A DNA stretch of 53,019 nt from the NCBI GenBank assembly GCA_934574095.1, contig CAKTMW010000007.1, positions 1 to 53,019 on the forward strand, in the 5' to 3' direction. Source of the stretch: an uncultured Oscillospiraceae bacterium. GTDB taxonomy: Bacteria > Bacillota > Clostridia > Oscillospirales > Oscillospiraceae. The notes beneath the pieces are model-generated. The model saw only the letters and a list, made by a program, of their open reading frames with translations. It searched no databases and was not told the origin of the DNA. The first letter of the stretch is position 1. Every line of letters begins with the position of its first letter. The translations under genes were made by a program, and so were the position numbers. Positions 8,164-17,099 of the stretch are shown here, piece by piece.

Positions 8164-8210
8164 ACCCGACAGGGAATGGCTGCCGCTATTCCCTGTCGGG
8201 TATTTCTTTT
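8164..8210 (+). terminator. Terminator of the cupin regulator gene
   Basis: Arms 8164-8177 and 8188-8201 form a perfect 14-base-pair stem, with extra pairs towards the loop, followed by TATTTCTTTT. It lies 17 bases after the stop codon. Confidence 0.88.
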
Positions 8211-8252
8211 ACCAAATAATTTAATTATAATAAAATATATTTATTAAAACTG

Positions 8253-8281
8253 TTGACAATGGACGGCGCTCTCCCTATAAT
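8253..8281 (+). promoter_or_regulatory. Consensus promoter of the PLP-enzyme gene
   Basis: TTGACA (8253-8258), 17-base spacer, TATAAT (8276-8281): a full consensus match. Such a strong promoter usually needs repression. The T/A-rich region 8210-8250 and the 50-base leader are candidate sites for the upstream cupin regulator, but I see no clear dyad. Confidence 0.8.
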
Positions 8282-8339
8282 AGCACTAAAGATAACAGTA
8301 AATAAATTTAGTGACAATAAACTGCCGGGAGGAAAGCGT

Positions 8340-9689
8340 ATGAAGCCGTCTGTTGAGAAATGTATGCAGTGGGTCGAGCGGGATAAAAAGGTCATTTCGC
8401 CGTGTTCCCATCTGTCCTATTTTCCCCTTGTTGTCGCGGAGGCGAAGGGGGATATGGTCTATGATGAGGACGGAAACGGCTATATCGATTTTCTCTCCAG
8501 TGCGTCGTCTCTGAATCTGGGCAGCGGTCAGCCCGCCGTTCACACGGCTGTTATGGAGCAGATGGAGAAGGGGACCCAGTACACCATCGCGTACTCCTAC
8601 AACCGCGCCAGCATCGAATACGCGGAGCGTCTGACGTCCGTCTATCCCGGCGGCGCGGCGGCCAAGGTATGCTTCGGCCTCTGCGGCAGCGACAGCAACG
8701 ACGCGGCGGTGAAATTTGCCCGCGCCTATACCGGACGGTCCAAGATCATCACGTTTCTCAACGGCTACCACGGCAGCACCTACGGCGCGGCGTCGCTGAC
8801 CGCCGTCTCCGCCAGAACGCGGCGGGGGATGGGGCCATTCCTGCCGGAGATATACAGCTTCCCCTTTTTCGATACATCGGTGGAGGACGCCGCCTGCGAG
8901 AGAGATTGTGTCCGGATGATCGAAGAGGCCTTTGCCGCCTACCTGCCGCCGGAGGAGGTGGCAGCGGTGATCATTGAGCCGATCCAGGGAGACGCCGGGC
9001 TGCTGCCCGCCCATCCCATCTTCCTGCAAAAGCTCTATGCCCTCTGCCGGAAGCACGGTATTCTTTTCATCGCCGAGGAGGTGCAGCAGGCGTTTTTCCG
9101 CACGGGAAAGTGGTTCTCCATCGAGCATTACGGCATTGTCCCGGACGGCATCGTGCTGGGAAAGGCGCTGGGAGGGGGCCTGCCGCTGGGCGCTTTTATG
9201 GCGAGGAGCGAGATCATTGACGCCCTGCCCGCGCCGGCCCACCTGTTTACCTTGGGCGGCAGCACACTGGCCTGCCGCGCCGGTATCGCCGCCTTCGACT
9301 ATATGTGTACCGAGGAGTTCCAGCAGCTTCTGGCGGAAAATACGCGGCAGATGCAGCAGGGATTGGAGGAGCTCTGCCGCCGCTATCCGGAGAATCTGAC
9401 GGGCATCCGCGGCATGGGAATGTCCCGCGGCCTTGCGGTGACACGGCGGGAGCCCGGTTCCGGCCGCATTGTTCCGGACGCCGGCGGAACGTTCAAAATA
9501 CTGTACCGGGCCTATGAAAAGGGCCTGCTGGTGATCTCGCTGGGACAGAACATCCTGCGCATTCAGCCGCCGCTGAATATCCGCCCGGAGAATCTTAAAA
9601 AGGGCTTCGCCATTCTGGCGGAGGCTATGGAGGATTATCGCCATGGTAGCATCCCGGATGAGGTGTTTCGCTTCCGCCAGGGCTGGTGA
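8340..9689 (+). CDS. Class III PLP enzyme, isoleucine 2-epimerase-like
   Basis: A 449-residue protein with GGGAGGAAAG before the ATG. It has the fold-type I class III aminotransferase pattern, including 'GSDSNDAAVKFARAYTGR', 'YHGSTYGA', 'IIEPIQGDAG' and the Schiff-base lysine in 'VLGKALGGGLPLGA'. The details match the Lactobacillus isoleucine 2-epimerase as I remember it better than GABA or ornithine transaminases: 'YIDFLSSASSLNLG', 'PAHLFTLGG' and 'NILRIQPPL'. That enzyme racemises branched-chain amino acids in the cytoplasm. The PLP-ring-binding motif, normally 'DEV', reads 'AEEVQQAFFRTGK', so a conserved Asp is Glu here. An aminotransferase function is the main alternative. The cupin regulator upstream fits a role in amino-acid or amine metabolism. 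Confidence 0.78.
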   Translation: MKPSVEKCMQWVERDKKVISPCSHLSYFPLVVAEAKGDMVYDEDGNGYIDFLSSASSLNLGSGQPAVHTAVMEQMEKGTQYTIAYSYNRASIEYAERLTSVYPGGAAAKVCFGLCGSDSNDAAVKFARAYTGRSKIITFLNGYHGSTYGAASLTAVSARTRRGMGPFLPEIYSFPFFDTSVEDAACERDCVRMIEEAFAAYLPPEEVAAVIIEPIQGDAGLLPAHPIFLQKLYALCRKHGILFIAEEVQQAFFRTGKWFSIEHYGIVPDGIVLGKALGGGLPLGAFMARSEIIDALPAPAHLFTLGGSTLACRAGIAAFDYMCTEEFQQLLAENTRQMQQGLEELCRRYPENLTGIRGMGMSRGLAVTRREPGSGRIVPDAGGTFKILYRAYEKGLLVISLGQNILRIQPPLNIRPENLKKGFAILAEAMEDYRHGSIPDEVFRFRQGW

Positions 9690-9728
9690 TGCTTCAAATT
9701 CTGAAACCACGCGGCAGGCGCGGAAAGG

Positions 9729-11129
9729 CTATCGCTCAAACACGGTCTCGCCGTTATATGTCAGCTTGCAGACGGTCTCCGGCTCGATAGGCTCGTCGAA
9801 CTCGGTCATGAACATACAGCTGCCCTCGTTCGGCGCTGCGATGAACCCCCACCGGCTCGGAATAGGGTCGCCGTTTGCGTCAAATATCTCGAATCTCCAG
9901 GTATCGGCGGTGGAATCCACATAGCTGTCGAAATACACCGCCATGGACAGCTTGGAGCACTCGATCTTTTTCGCGAGGATCGTCTCGCCGCCGTAGGACA
10001 GGGGAACGTTCTCTGCCAGCACCTCGCTCTGCACGGTGACGGGTGTTTCATCCAGCGTGACCTTCCATTGCCCCGGAAGCACGGTGGTAAAGATATACTT
10101 TCCGCCCCAGTGCAGCTCAAGATAGGGGAGTGTCTCCTTATCAACCAGCACAAATTCCCAGATATAATTCCAGTCGGTGTCCGTTATGCTTGGATCAAGC
10201 GTACCCGGAGTATAGAACATGGCCCTCGACTCCGGATAGATGATGGTATCCGTTCGTGTGTCGACGAAATACCAGTTCTCAGGGTATGATATGTTTTGGT
10301 TTACCGGCCCCTTCATAACCATCTGTAGGACGCCGTTCTCCCAGCCGGCGTTGCAGATGGACAGGCCACCGTAGGGCAGCGGTATATCCGCGTCGCCCGG
10401 CTGCCATAGATACTCAAGATGCTGCGGCAGTTGACTCTGCAATAGCTTGGGCAGTCTGGCGTTCTCTCCGGCGTTTTCCACCATTTCCGCCACGCCGAAG
10501 TCTATCGTCACATCGTCAAACCACTTTTTCTCCTGCCAGTTGGAGAGGTCTATCACAAGGCCGTTGGCGCTGCCGCCCGGCTGCCAGTTGGCGTGTACGA
10601 CGCCCTCCAGTTCGTTCTCCGGCACACCCGCCTTCCGCTCCAGAAAATACGACACATAGGCGCCGGACATCATCTGACCGGGAAAATAGAGTTCAAAGCC
10701 GAAAAAGTGACCCTTCTGATCCAGCACCGCACCCTCGTTGGCCTTCACAGAATAGAGAAGATATAAGGTGCGCTCGTCAGCGATCACCTTTTCAATCTTG
10801 ATCTGCATTTCCTCCGTAGGCACGGCCTGCTGCTGTTGCTGCTCCGGCTGCTGCTGGGAGACCACCGGAACCTCGTCGTTGTCGCCGATAACGGTCTGGC
10901 TGGGGGAAAAGACGTCGCGCCACGACAGCGGGAGCCTGCTGACGGCAAATGCTGTCACGGACAGGCCCAGTATGACCAGCACTGCCACACACGCGGCAGA
11001 TAATTTGGGAAAACGGCGAATCCTCTTCCTACCTGCTTTTGCGCTGTCAAAGTCAAGGGCTTCTTCCAGATACGCCGAATCTATGTCTCCGATGGCGGAA
11101 ATCAGCTTATCGGTTTTGTGATCCATCAT
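9729..11129 (-). CDS. DUF4179-type membrane protein, probable anti-sigma partner
   Basis: A 466-residue protein with a cytoplasmic N-terminus of about 45 residues, one membrane helix ('LSAACVAVLVILGLSVTAFAVS') and a large extracellular part. The N-terminal plan 'DKLISAIGDIDSAYLEEAL...' followed by 'RKRIRRFPKLSAACVAVL' is typical of DUF4179 proteins encoded next to a sigma factor. A glutamine-rich linker (QQQPEQQQQQ, around residue 93) separates the membrane helix from the outer domains. The start overlaps the stop of the sigma gene (ATGATGA), and AGGAGGT lies inside the sigma reading frame, so the two are translationally coupled. An anti-sigma or signal-receiving role is inferred from this pairing. 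No terminator is evident between this gene and the convergent PLP-enzyme gene. Confidence 0.75.
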   Translation of the reverse strand: MMDHKTDKLISAIGDIDSAYLEEALDFDSAKAGRKRIRRFPKLSAACVAVLVILGLSVTAFAVSRLPLSWRDVFSPSQTVIGDNDEVPVVSQQQPEQQQQQAVPTEEMQIKIEKVIADERTLYLLYSVKANEGAVLDQKGHFFGFELYFPGQMMSGAYVSYFLERKAGVPENELEGVVHANWQPGGSANGLVIDLSNWQEKKWFDDVTIDFGVAEMVENAGENARLPKLLQSQLPQHLEYLWQPGDADIPLPYGGLSICNAGWENGVLQMVMKGPVNQNISYPENWYFVDTRTDTIIYPESRAMFYTPGTLDPSITDTDWNYIWEFVLVDKETLPYLELHWGGKYIFTTVLPGQWKVTLDETPVTVQSEVLAENVPLSYGGETILAKKIECSKLSMAVYFDSYVDSTADTWRFEIFDANGDPIPSRWGFIAAPNEGSCMFMTEFDEPIEPETVCKLTYNGETVFER

Positions 11130-11680
11130 ATGGTTACCTCCTTACGCTCCAGGTATTGATGTAGTTTTCTGCGGATTCTGCCGAGCCGGACAGACGCATT
11201 GTGCTCCGTAATGCCGAATGCCGCCGCAATCTCAGACAACGGTTCCGCGAACCAGTACCGCCTGACGAACATGACCCTGTCGTCCCGGCTCAGACCGGAA
11301 AGAAACGCGTCGATCTGCGCCGTCAGTTCGCTTACGGAAAGCTGCTCGTCCAGGGAGTTGTCCGGGATGCAGTTTTCCAGCTCGGACAGGGATACCTCAA
11401 ACCGGCTACCCCGTTTCAGCGCGGAATTGGCCCGCAGCTTTTTCAGTGAGAGATTGCGGACGATGCGGCAGATATAGGGTCTCAGCGGGTCGGGGGCCTG
11501 CGGCGGGATGCTGTTCCACGCCCCAAGCCAGGCGTCATTCACGCATTCCTCCGCGTCCTGATGATCGTTCAGGATGTTGTGGGCGATTTGAAAGCATAGC
11601 GCACCGTACTTCTGGGACAGCTCCGAGATGGCCTGCTCTGAGCGCTCAAAGAGCAAGCGTATGATTTGCCGGTCGTCCAT
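11126..11680 (-). CDS. Sigma-70 family (ECF-type) RNA polymerase sigma factor
   Basis: A 184-residue protein with sigma region 2 at about residues 10-80 ('ISELSQKYGALCFQIAHNILND', 'DAEECVNDAWLGAWNSIPP', 'PYICRIVRNLSLKKLR') and region 4 at about 125-180 ('LSRDDRVMFVRRYWFAEPLSEIAAAFGITEHNAS'). It would guide RNA polymerase to a small regulon, with the downstream DUF4179 protein as its likely membrane partner. I chose ATG 11678-11680, preceded by AGGAGG at a slightly long distance; an in-frame ATG a dozen codons upstream is possible. A perfect palindrome GTGAAAGTCAC (11730-11740) lies upstream and could be part of its own promoter, which is a guess. Confidence 0.88.
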   Translation of the reverse strand: MDDRQIIRLLFERSEQAISELSQKYGALCFQIAHNILNDHQDAEECVNDAWLGAWNSIPPQAPDPLRPYICRIVRNLSLKKLRANSALKRGSRFEVSLSELENCIPDNSLDEQLSVSELTAQIDAFLSGLSRDDRVMFVRRYWFAEPLSEIAAAFGITEHNASVRLGRIRRKLHQYLERKEVTI

Positions 11681-11764
11681 TTGGTCTGCATCCTCCTTTC
11701 TCCTATATAGCATAACTACCTTTTCGGCGGTGAAAGTCACATGGATCGCGATTATTTTGCGGCG

Positions 11765-11795
11765 CTTTTCCGCCGCCTGTAAGGCGGCGGAAAAG
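11765..11795. repeat. Strong GC-rich hairpin
   Basis: A 14-base-pair perfect stem (11765-11778 with 11782-11795) with a 3-base loop. There is no T-run after it on either side. It lies past the terminator of the 3D gene and before the sigma gene, so it may be a backup terminator or a transcript-end stabiliser. Confidence 0.6.
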
Positions 11796-11827
11796 CAGGA
11801 CCGGATGAGGTGATACCGCGGACATAG

Positions 11828-11857
11828 AAAAAAGACCGCGGAAGCGGTCTTTTTTTT
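11828..11857. terminator. Terminator of the G5/3D gene
   Basis: AAAAAAGACCGC (11828-11839) pairs with GCGGTCTTTTTT (11844-11855) around a 4-base GGAA loop, with T-runs on both strands. It lies 11 bases past the stop of the minus-strand 3D gene. Confidence 0.9.
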
Positions 11858-11868
11858 GCGATGCACTT

Positions 11869-13155
11869 TTAGTCCAGCAGCCAGACGGTCACGTTCCGGC
11901 GGCCCCATACCACGCACTCGCCGTAGCTGGGGAACCAGACGTCGATGACGTTGCCGGTCATGCCGCCGGTGTCCTCGATCTGGCCCATGCCGTAGGACTG
12001 GATGAACATCCGGGAGTGATAGGGGAACACCTTGGGGTCGGCGGCCACGATGCCCAGGCCCACCGAGTGTCCGGTGGCGGTGGTCCACGCCGCGCCGTTT
12101 TCACCGCCGCTGTAATAGGCGGTGGAGTTGCAGGTGATCTTGTTGTAGTAGGTCATGCTGTAACCGGACTGGAACACCAGATAGCCGCCGCTGGAGCCGC
12201 CGCCATAGGGCACGTCGCGGGAGATTTTGTCGTCCCGCTCCACTTCCTTCACCAGGCGGCCGTAGACGATGATCTGGGCCTGGGCGGTACTGTCGCTGCG
12301 GTCCACCAGTACGGTGTTGACCAGCTCGCCCCGGCGGTACACGTCGTCATAGGTGTCGGTGGTCAGGCCGGGAGCGCCCTCCTGCAATATCACATGCTCG
12401 CCGTAGGGCAGCAGGTAGTCGTAGAGTACCTTGGTCTTGTAGGTGTCCACCTGTGTCTCCCGGCGGCGGCAGCGCAGCTCGTCGCTGATGTGGATCAGGG
12501 TCTTGAGTCCTGTGTTGTTGACGCCGATCATCTCGTCCTTGCCCACGTGGACGTCATAGCGCTCCAGCAGGTTCTGCACCGTCTCGGTGTAGGACTCCAC
12601 CGTCAGCAGTTCGTCACCGTGGCGGATGAGCACCGTCTGTCCGGCGGTCAGGATGATCTGGGCGTCGCCGCCGGTGTCGTCCAGGATGCGCAGGGTGTCG
12701 CTGTCATAGGTGAAGTCGGGATAGCCGTCCACCAGGGCGGTGGCCTCATCCGTGACCAGCAGATAGGTATAGGTTTTCGTGGTGGTGTCCGATACGCACC
12801 AGGGCAGGCATACCAGCAAGGCGATGACCGCCACCGCCAGCCAGCGCATCCACACGTGGGCCTTCAGCTTGGCGGAGAAGCGCCGCAGAAACTGGTACTG
12901 GGGCAGCTCCCACACGGCTTTTTTCGTCCGCTGCCACCAGGCGCGGGCCGAGCGTACCAGCCGTGTATTGAGAAACCACGCCCAGAGCATACGGCCCATC
13001 AGCGCGAACACGTCGCCCAGACGCCACCAGAATACCCGAAAGGCCCGTCGCAAGGCGCGGACCTCCTCGGTCTCGCCGAAGGTCTTCCAGCTGTCACTCA
13101 TGCAGCGGCAGGCGAACTTGATGTTGGGCCAAAGTTGTTGCAATCGTTCTTTCAT
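11869..13155 (-). CDS. G5 and 3D domain cell-wall protein (YabE-like)
   Basis: A 428-residue protein. A basic, Trp/Arg-rich N-terminus precedes one membrane helix at about residues 100-118 ('WLAVAVIALLVCLPWCV'), so the rest is extracytoplasmic. Then come DUF348/YabE-like segments ('AGQTVLIRHGDELLTVESY'), a G5 domain at about 240-310, and a C-terminal 3D domain ('CNSTAYYSG', 'GIVAADPKVFPYHSRMFI', 'GQIEDTGGMTGNVIDVWF') with its three conserved Asp residues. Related proteins (YabE, and Rpf/Sps families) are linked to peptidoglycan cleavage and spore or stationary-phase biology. The ATG at 13153-13155 follows CGAGGT. A strong promoter stands upstream and a terminator downstream, so it is a single-gene unit. 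The long basic N-terminal tail before the helix is unusual. Confidence 0.87.
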   Translation of the reverse strand: MKERLQQLWPNIKFACRCMSDSWKTFGETEEVRALRRAFRVFWWRLGDVFALMGRMLWAWFLNTRLVRSARAWWQRTKKAVWELPQYQFLRRFSAKLKAHVWMRWLAVAVIALLVCLPWCVSDTTTKTYTYLLVTDEATALVDGYPDFTYDSDTLRILDDTGGDAQIILTAGQTVLIRHGDELLTVESYTETVQNLLERYDVHVGKDEMIGVNNTGLKTLIHISDELRCRRRETQVDTYKTKVLYDYLLPYGEHVILQEGAPGLTTDTYDDVYRRGELVNTVLVDRSDSTAQAQIIVYGRLVKEVERDDKISRDVPYGGGSSGGYLVFQSGYSMTYYNKITCNSTAYYSGGENGAAWTTATGHSVGLGIVAADPKVFPYHSRMFIQSYGMGQIEDTGGMTGNVIDVWFPSYGECVVWGRRNVTVWLLD

Positions 13156-13229
13156 AATACCTCGAATGATATCCGTTTTCCCGCGGCAATAAACCGCGGA
13201 AGGGCGGGATATGGAAAAATACGCCACAA

Positions 13230-13258
13230 AGTATATCATTTTCAGTAAAATTTGTCAA
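13230..13258 (-). promoter_or_regulatory. Consensus promoter of the G5/3D gene
   Basis: On the minus strand, TTGACA (13258-13253), a 17-base spacer and TATACT (13235-13230). The leader of about 65 bases contains a CCGCGG/CCGCGG hairpin near 13182-13200. It is too short for the c-di-AMP riboswitch often found before such genes. Confidence 0.8.
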
Positions 13259-13326
13259 GTTTTCCCCACCGGAGGGAAAAGCGACGGCCAAAATGCCCGC
13301 CGATTTCCCAGTGAAAAACAGGGGGG

Positions 13327-13370
13327 AAGCGCAAAAAAGAAGCGGCCTCACCGCTTCTTTTTTTGCGCTT
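13327..13370. terminator. Terminator of the BlaI-BlaR1-lipoprotein operon
   Basis: Arms 13327-13345 and 13351-13370 form a long, nearly perfect stem with A- and T-runs inside the arms. The element overlaps the last codon of the lipoprotein gene. It is symmetrical and may work in both directions. Confidence 0.88.
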
Positions 13371-14583
13371 ATTGTATCCCTGCCGCGGTCAGCATGCCCT
13401 CCACCCAGACGGGGTCGGTCTCAAAGGGCTGTGTGCCGTAGGAATCATCACCGGCCATGAACACCAGGCCCAGGAAGGTATCGTTCTGATAGCGGGCCAC
13501 CACGTTGCCGCAGACGAAAAAGCCCCGGACCCGCAGCTGGCTGTCCATATAGAGACCTCCGGCCCAGAAGTCCCTGTCCGGCCGGTCGGGGATTAGGGCA
13601 AAGTCAAAATCATACCACTCCGCCCGGTTGCCGTCAGGCGTCTCATACTGCCACACGGGGGAGAAGTTCATCAGCTGATAGGCGTGAAACTCCCCTGGGG
13701 TGTTTGCGTAAGCGTCCAGCTCCTGCTGCATGACGGCGTCGATCTGTGGCTTGAAGCGGGCGTAGGCCGCCTGGTCGATGACCTCGTCATAGTCCCGGCA
13801 ATGGCGCACCAGGTCGTAGAGGGTCTCGTCCCGGAAGTAGCCCTCGCCGCGCTCGGCGGCGCTGTAATAGCGGACATAGACCACATTTTCCGTGAGGCCG
13901 CACTGGGCGTACAGCGTATCCGGCAGCTCCATCCGCCAGAAGGGGCAGGTGTCGGCGTAGCCTTCGGCTATGGCCTGCTCCCCGGCGATCTGGTGCTCCG
14001 CCGCGCTGTTGAGGGCGTCAGCCGCCTGTTGGGCCGTCACCTTGGGGTAGTAGTCGGGGATCGCCCCGATGTCCTCCGGGCGGATGCGCCGCAGGTGCTC
14101 CGCCATGTCGACGGTCTGGTACGCCGGTTCCTGGGCGTCCTTGGCATGGCGCACCAGCTGATAGAGGTCCGGGTGGCGGAAATAGGCGTCGATCTCCCGC
14201 TCCATCGGGTAGGAGGATGACGCCGCCGCGCCGATATCGGTCACATGGACGATATCCTCGATGCTGCCGCAGGAGAGCATCAGGCAGGGGCCGTCATGGA
14301 CCTTCACGCCTATGAACCACAGAAAATCCCCATTCTCAGCGCCCGTCTGCCGCCCTTCCTCCGCTGTGATCTGGCAGAGGGCGGCGGCGCGCATGGCCGG
14401 GGCCAACTCCTCCGGGGTCAGGCCGGTGTATTTCTCCGGGTCGACAAAGTCCAGGCGGTCCGCCGTCACGTCCGCCATGGCGGCGGCGATGTTGCCCGTG
14501 GGCTGCCCGGCGTCCGTGCCGCAGGCTGCCAGCAGGGCCAGCAGCACCGCGGCCAGAAGCAGGCCGCAAAGCTTTTTTACCAT
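13369..14583 (-). CDS. Lipoprotein sharing the ectodomain of the adjacent BlaR1-like protein
   Basis: A 404-residue protein with a lipoprotein signal peptide (MVKKLCGLLLAAVLLALLAAC, lipid-modified Cys in the 'LLAAC' box). Two related halves follow. The second half aligns by eye with the outer part of the BlaR1-like protein encoded just upstream: both contain 'LYDLVRH', 'YAYQL'/'HAYQL', 'WQYETPDGNRAE', then 'CGNVVARYQNDTFLGLVFM'. The first half shares 'LYQLVRHAKD' and the 'ITAEEG' segment. The start overlaps the stop of that gene by seven bases, so the two are coupled. It sits on the outer face of the membrane. Its role may be to bind or titrate the signal, or to act as a co-sensor. I do not recognise the domain family. 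Confidence 0.75.
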   Translation of the reverse strand: MVKKLCGLLLAAVLLALLAACGTDAGQPTGNIAAAMADVTADRLDFVDPEKYTGLTPEELAPAMRAAALCQITAEEGRQTGAENGDFLWFIGVKVHDGPCLMLSCGSIEDIVHVTDIGAAASSSYPMEREIDAYFRHPDLYQLVRHAKDAQEPAYQTVDMAEHLRRIRPEDIGAIPDYYPKVTAQQAADALNSAAEHQIAGEQAIAEGYADTCPFWRMELPDTLYAQCGLTENVVYVRYYSAAERGEGYFRDETLYDLVRHCRDYDEVIDQAAYARFKPQIDAVMQQELDAYANTPGEFHAYQLMNFSPVWQYETPDGNRAEWYDFDFALIPDRPDRDFWAGGLYMDSQLRVRGFFVCGNVVARYQNDTFLGLVFMAGDDSYGTQPFETDPVWVEGMLTAAGIQ

Positions 14584-17099
14584 ACCGTATTCTCCTCCTG
14601 CCCGTCGGCGATGCGCATGGCGTTGTCCACGATGATCCAGCGGCCTTGGTCATTCTGGGCCAGATAGAACTGCTGGGTGACATTGCCGCCCTCAAGGAAT
14701 GTGCGGGTGTGGTCGTACTCAATGTAATAGGCGGCGTCCACCACCAGGAAGTGGTTGGTCAGCAGGTCGTCGGACCAGCCGCGGCCGATGGCCAGGTCGC
14801 TGCCCAGGTAGCTCTGGGATACCCGTTGGGTCTCGGCTTCATTGAGGGAGAGGGCGTCCACCCGGACATTGCGGGCGTAAGAGCGATGGTCTTCCGCCTC
14901 GATGGCGGTGCGGACGGACGCCAGGGGATCGGCGGAGGGGGCCTGGAGCCAGCCGTCGTACAGGTAGAAGCGCAGGACAGGAAAGCTCTCATGGCCGATG
15001 GAGGTATCGCTGATGATCGGGACGGTGTCGCCGGGCCACAGCTCGGCGGCGGCGCCATCCGGCGCATAGTACAGCCAGTTGGCGTGGGGAACGCTGTCGG
15101 CGCCGTTCTCGCTGCCGGACTCCAGGACGGTGAAGGTTGCGCCGGGCGAGACGATGTAGATATCGTTTTCAAAGACCTCATCCGCATCCTCCCACACCTG
15201 GCCCTTCTGCATCATGTAGACGTCGGTCACCTGGACCGTCAGGTCCAGATAGGTGAAGGTCTGGGTGGTCAGCTCCGCCTTGTCGGGCCAGTCGGTCCAC
15301 AGGGAGGAGCGGCTGGCCTGCTGCATGGCCGCCAGCATGTCGCTGGCCCAGGCCCAGTCCTCGTCAAAGGGCGGCACGTAGTAGTTGTCGCTGCCCATGA
15401 ACACCAGGCCCAGGAGGGTATCGTCCTTATACCGGGCCACCACATTGCCGCAGTTGGAGAAGCCCCGCAGGCGCTGCTGGCCGTCCAGGTACATGGCGCC
15501 CGCCATTGTGACCTCCGCCGGGTTTTCGGCCAGGAGGGCGTAGTCGAACTGATAGAGCTCCGCCCGGTTGCCGTCGCTGGTCTCGTACTGCCAGGTCAGG
15601 GAGAAGCTGACCAGCTGATAGGCGTAGACCCCGCCGGGGTCGTTCGCCAGGCCGTCCAGCGTCCGCTGCATGGCCGCGTCCAGCTGGGGACGGAAGGTCT
15701 CGTAGGCGTTGTTATAGTCGATACTGACGTCGGTCTGGGCGTGGCGCACCAGATCGTAGAGGGCCGTGTCCCGGAAGAAGGCGTTGCCGCCGTCGGTGAA
15801 GCGGGCGTGGTCGGCGCTGTTCGTGAGAGAGAAGTGGACGATGTCCGCCGCCGCGTCGTTGCAGGTCAGCGTGACGCTGAGACCGTCGCCGTCCCGGAAG
15901 GACACGCCCCAGTAGCGCTTGCCGTCGTTGTCACCGGCGGCCACGGCCTCCTCCTGGGTGATCTGGCTGTCGACGGCCCGGTTCATGGCCGCTACCAGGC
16001 GGCCCAGGGTAATGTCAGGGTACTGCTTCACGTCCCAGTCGGCGACGTGGTCTGCCGTCAGGGCGGCCATGTAGCCGGCAATGGTATCCGGCCGGGCCGC
16101 CGCTTCGTCCTTCTTGGCCCCGGTGAAGGTGCAGCCCACGCACAACGCCGCGGCCAGCACCAGCGCGATAGCCGCCAATGCCGCCGTCCGGGGCTTTTTG
16201 GCCAGCAGGACGATGCGCTCGTGGAGGCTGGTCCTGCCGCCGTCCATGGCGGTGGCCGTCAGCAGAGGGCTCACGCCCCGTCCGCAGGCCATGCGGATGA
16301 GGGTACGGCCATAGGCGGCCCGCTCCGCCTCGCCCAGAGTGCGGACGGTGGCCTCGTCACAGGCCAGTTCACCGTCCTGGCGGGAGAGCTTTGCCGCCCA
16401 CCACACCAGGGGGTCCCACCAGTGGAGGGCGAGACACAACGTCCGCAGCAGGGCCCACACATGGTCGCCCTGGTGGAAATGGGTGGTCTCGTGGGCCACG
16501 GTGTGGCGCAGCAGGTCCGGGTCTGCCGCCGTCTCCGCCGTCACGTAGATGGCGGGGCGGAACAGGCCGAAGAGACAGGGCACCGCCCGCTCCTGGGCCA
16601 CGTAGACCGGCAAAGCCGCGCCCTCCACCGCCAGGGGGCGGCGGTTCTTCCGCAGCCGCCGGGAGAAGCGGAGGTTCACCGCCAGAAACACCAGCAGCGT
16701 CCCGCCCGCGCCGCACCACCACAGCGGCAGCAGCACCCTGCGGGCTGTGAGAGCGCCGGTCATGCGGTGGAACTGGCCCTCCGGGGCGCTGGGCTCCGCC
16801 AGCGTGACAGTATTATTGGCCGCGCCGCCGATGGGGTGGCCCTGGACAAAGCCGTTGTTGGTCTGCCAGACGGCGTCCACGTGGCGGACGCTCTCCACCG
16901 CCTGGACCGCCGGGGCCTTTTCCACCACCGACATGACGCTGAGGTCTGTGCTGCCGAAGCTGACAGGGAGCAAAAGCCGCGCCAGCACCAGCAGCCAGAG
17001 GGCGTATTGCAGCCGCAGGCTGATTTTGCCCCGCAGCAGATAGCGCAGGGCGATCACCGCCGCCGTGAGAATACACGAGGATGCCATCCATTCAATCAT
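14577..17099 (-). CDS. BlaR1-like M56 metalloprotease receptor with non-beta-lactam ectodomain
   Basis: An 840-residue membrane protein. The first 330 residues have the BlaR1/MecR1 plan: N-terminal helices, a zinc-metalloprotease site 'TVAHETTHFHQGDH' near residue 203 with a later 'DGELACDEA' segment, and a final helix near 315. BlaR1 proteins normally end in a penicillin-binding sensor with an SxxK motif. Here the outer 500 residues instead carry a domain shared with the following lipoprotein ('LYDLVRH', 'CGNVVARY') plus a further unrecognised region. The protein should sense an extracellular signal and cleave the BlaI-type repressor. The ATG at 17097-17099 lies inside the end of blaI (8-base overlap). 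The protease call is firm, and the sensed signal is unknown. Confidence 0.85.
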   Translation of the reverse strand: MIEWMASSCILTAAVIALRYLLRGKISLRLQYALWLLVLARLLLPVSFGSTDLSVMSVVEKAPAVQAVESVRHVDAVWQTNNGFVQGHPIGGAANNTVTLAEPSAPEGQFHRMTGALTARRVLLPLWWCGAGGTLLVFLAVNLRFSRRLRKNRRPLAVEGAALPVYVAQERAVPCLFGLFRPAIYVTAETAADPDLLRHTVAHETTHFHQGDHVWALLRTLCLALHWWDPLVWWAAKLSRQDGELACDEATVRTLGEAERAAYGRTLIRMACGRGVSPLLTATAMDGGRTSLHERIVLLAKKPRTAALAAIALVLAAALCVGCTFTGAKKDEAAARPDTIAGYMAALTADHVADWDVKQYPDITLGRLVAAMNRAVDSQITQEEAVAAGDNDGKRYWGVSFRDGDGLSVTLTCNDAAADIVHFSLTNSADHARFTDGGNAFFRDTALYDLVRHAQTDVSIDYNNAYETFRPQLDAAMQRTLDGLANDPGGVYAYQLVSFSLTWQYETSDGNRAELYQFDYALLAENPAEVTMAGAMYLDGQQRLRGFSNCGNVVARYKDDTLLGLVFMGSDNYYVPPFDEDWAWASDMLAAMQQASRSSLWTDWPDKAELTTQTFTYLDLTVQVTDVYMMQKGQVWEDADEVFENDIYIVSPGATFTVLESGSENGADSVPHANWLYYAPDGAAAELWPGDTVPIISDTSIGHESFPVLRFYLYDGWLQAPSADPLASVRTAIEAEDHRSYARNVRVDALSLNEAETQRVSQSYLGSDLAIGRGWSDDLLTNHFLVVDAAYYIEYDHTRTFLEGGNVTQQFYLAQNDQGRWIIVDNAMRIADGQEENTVW

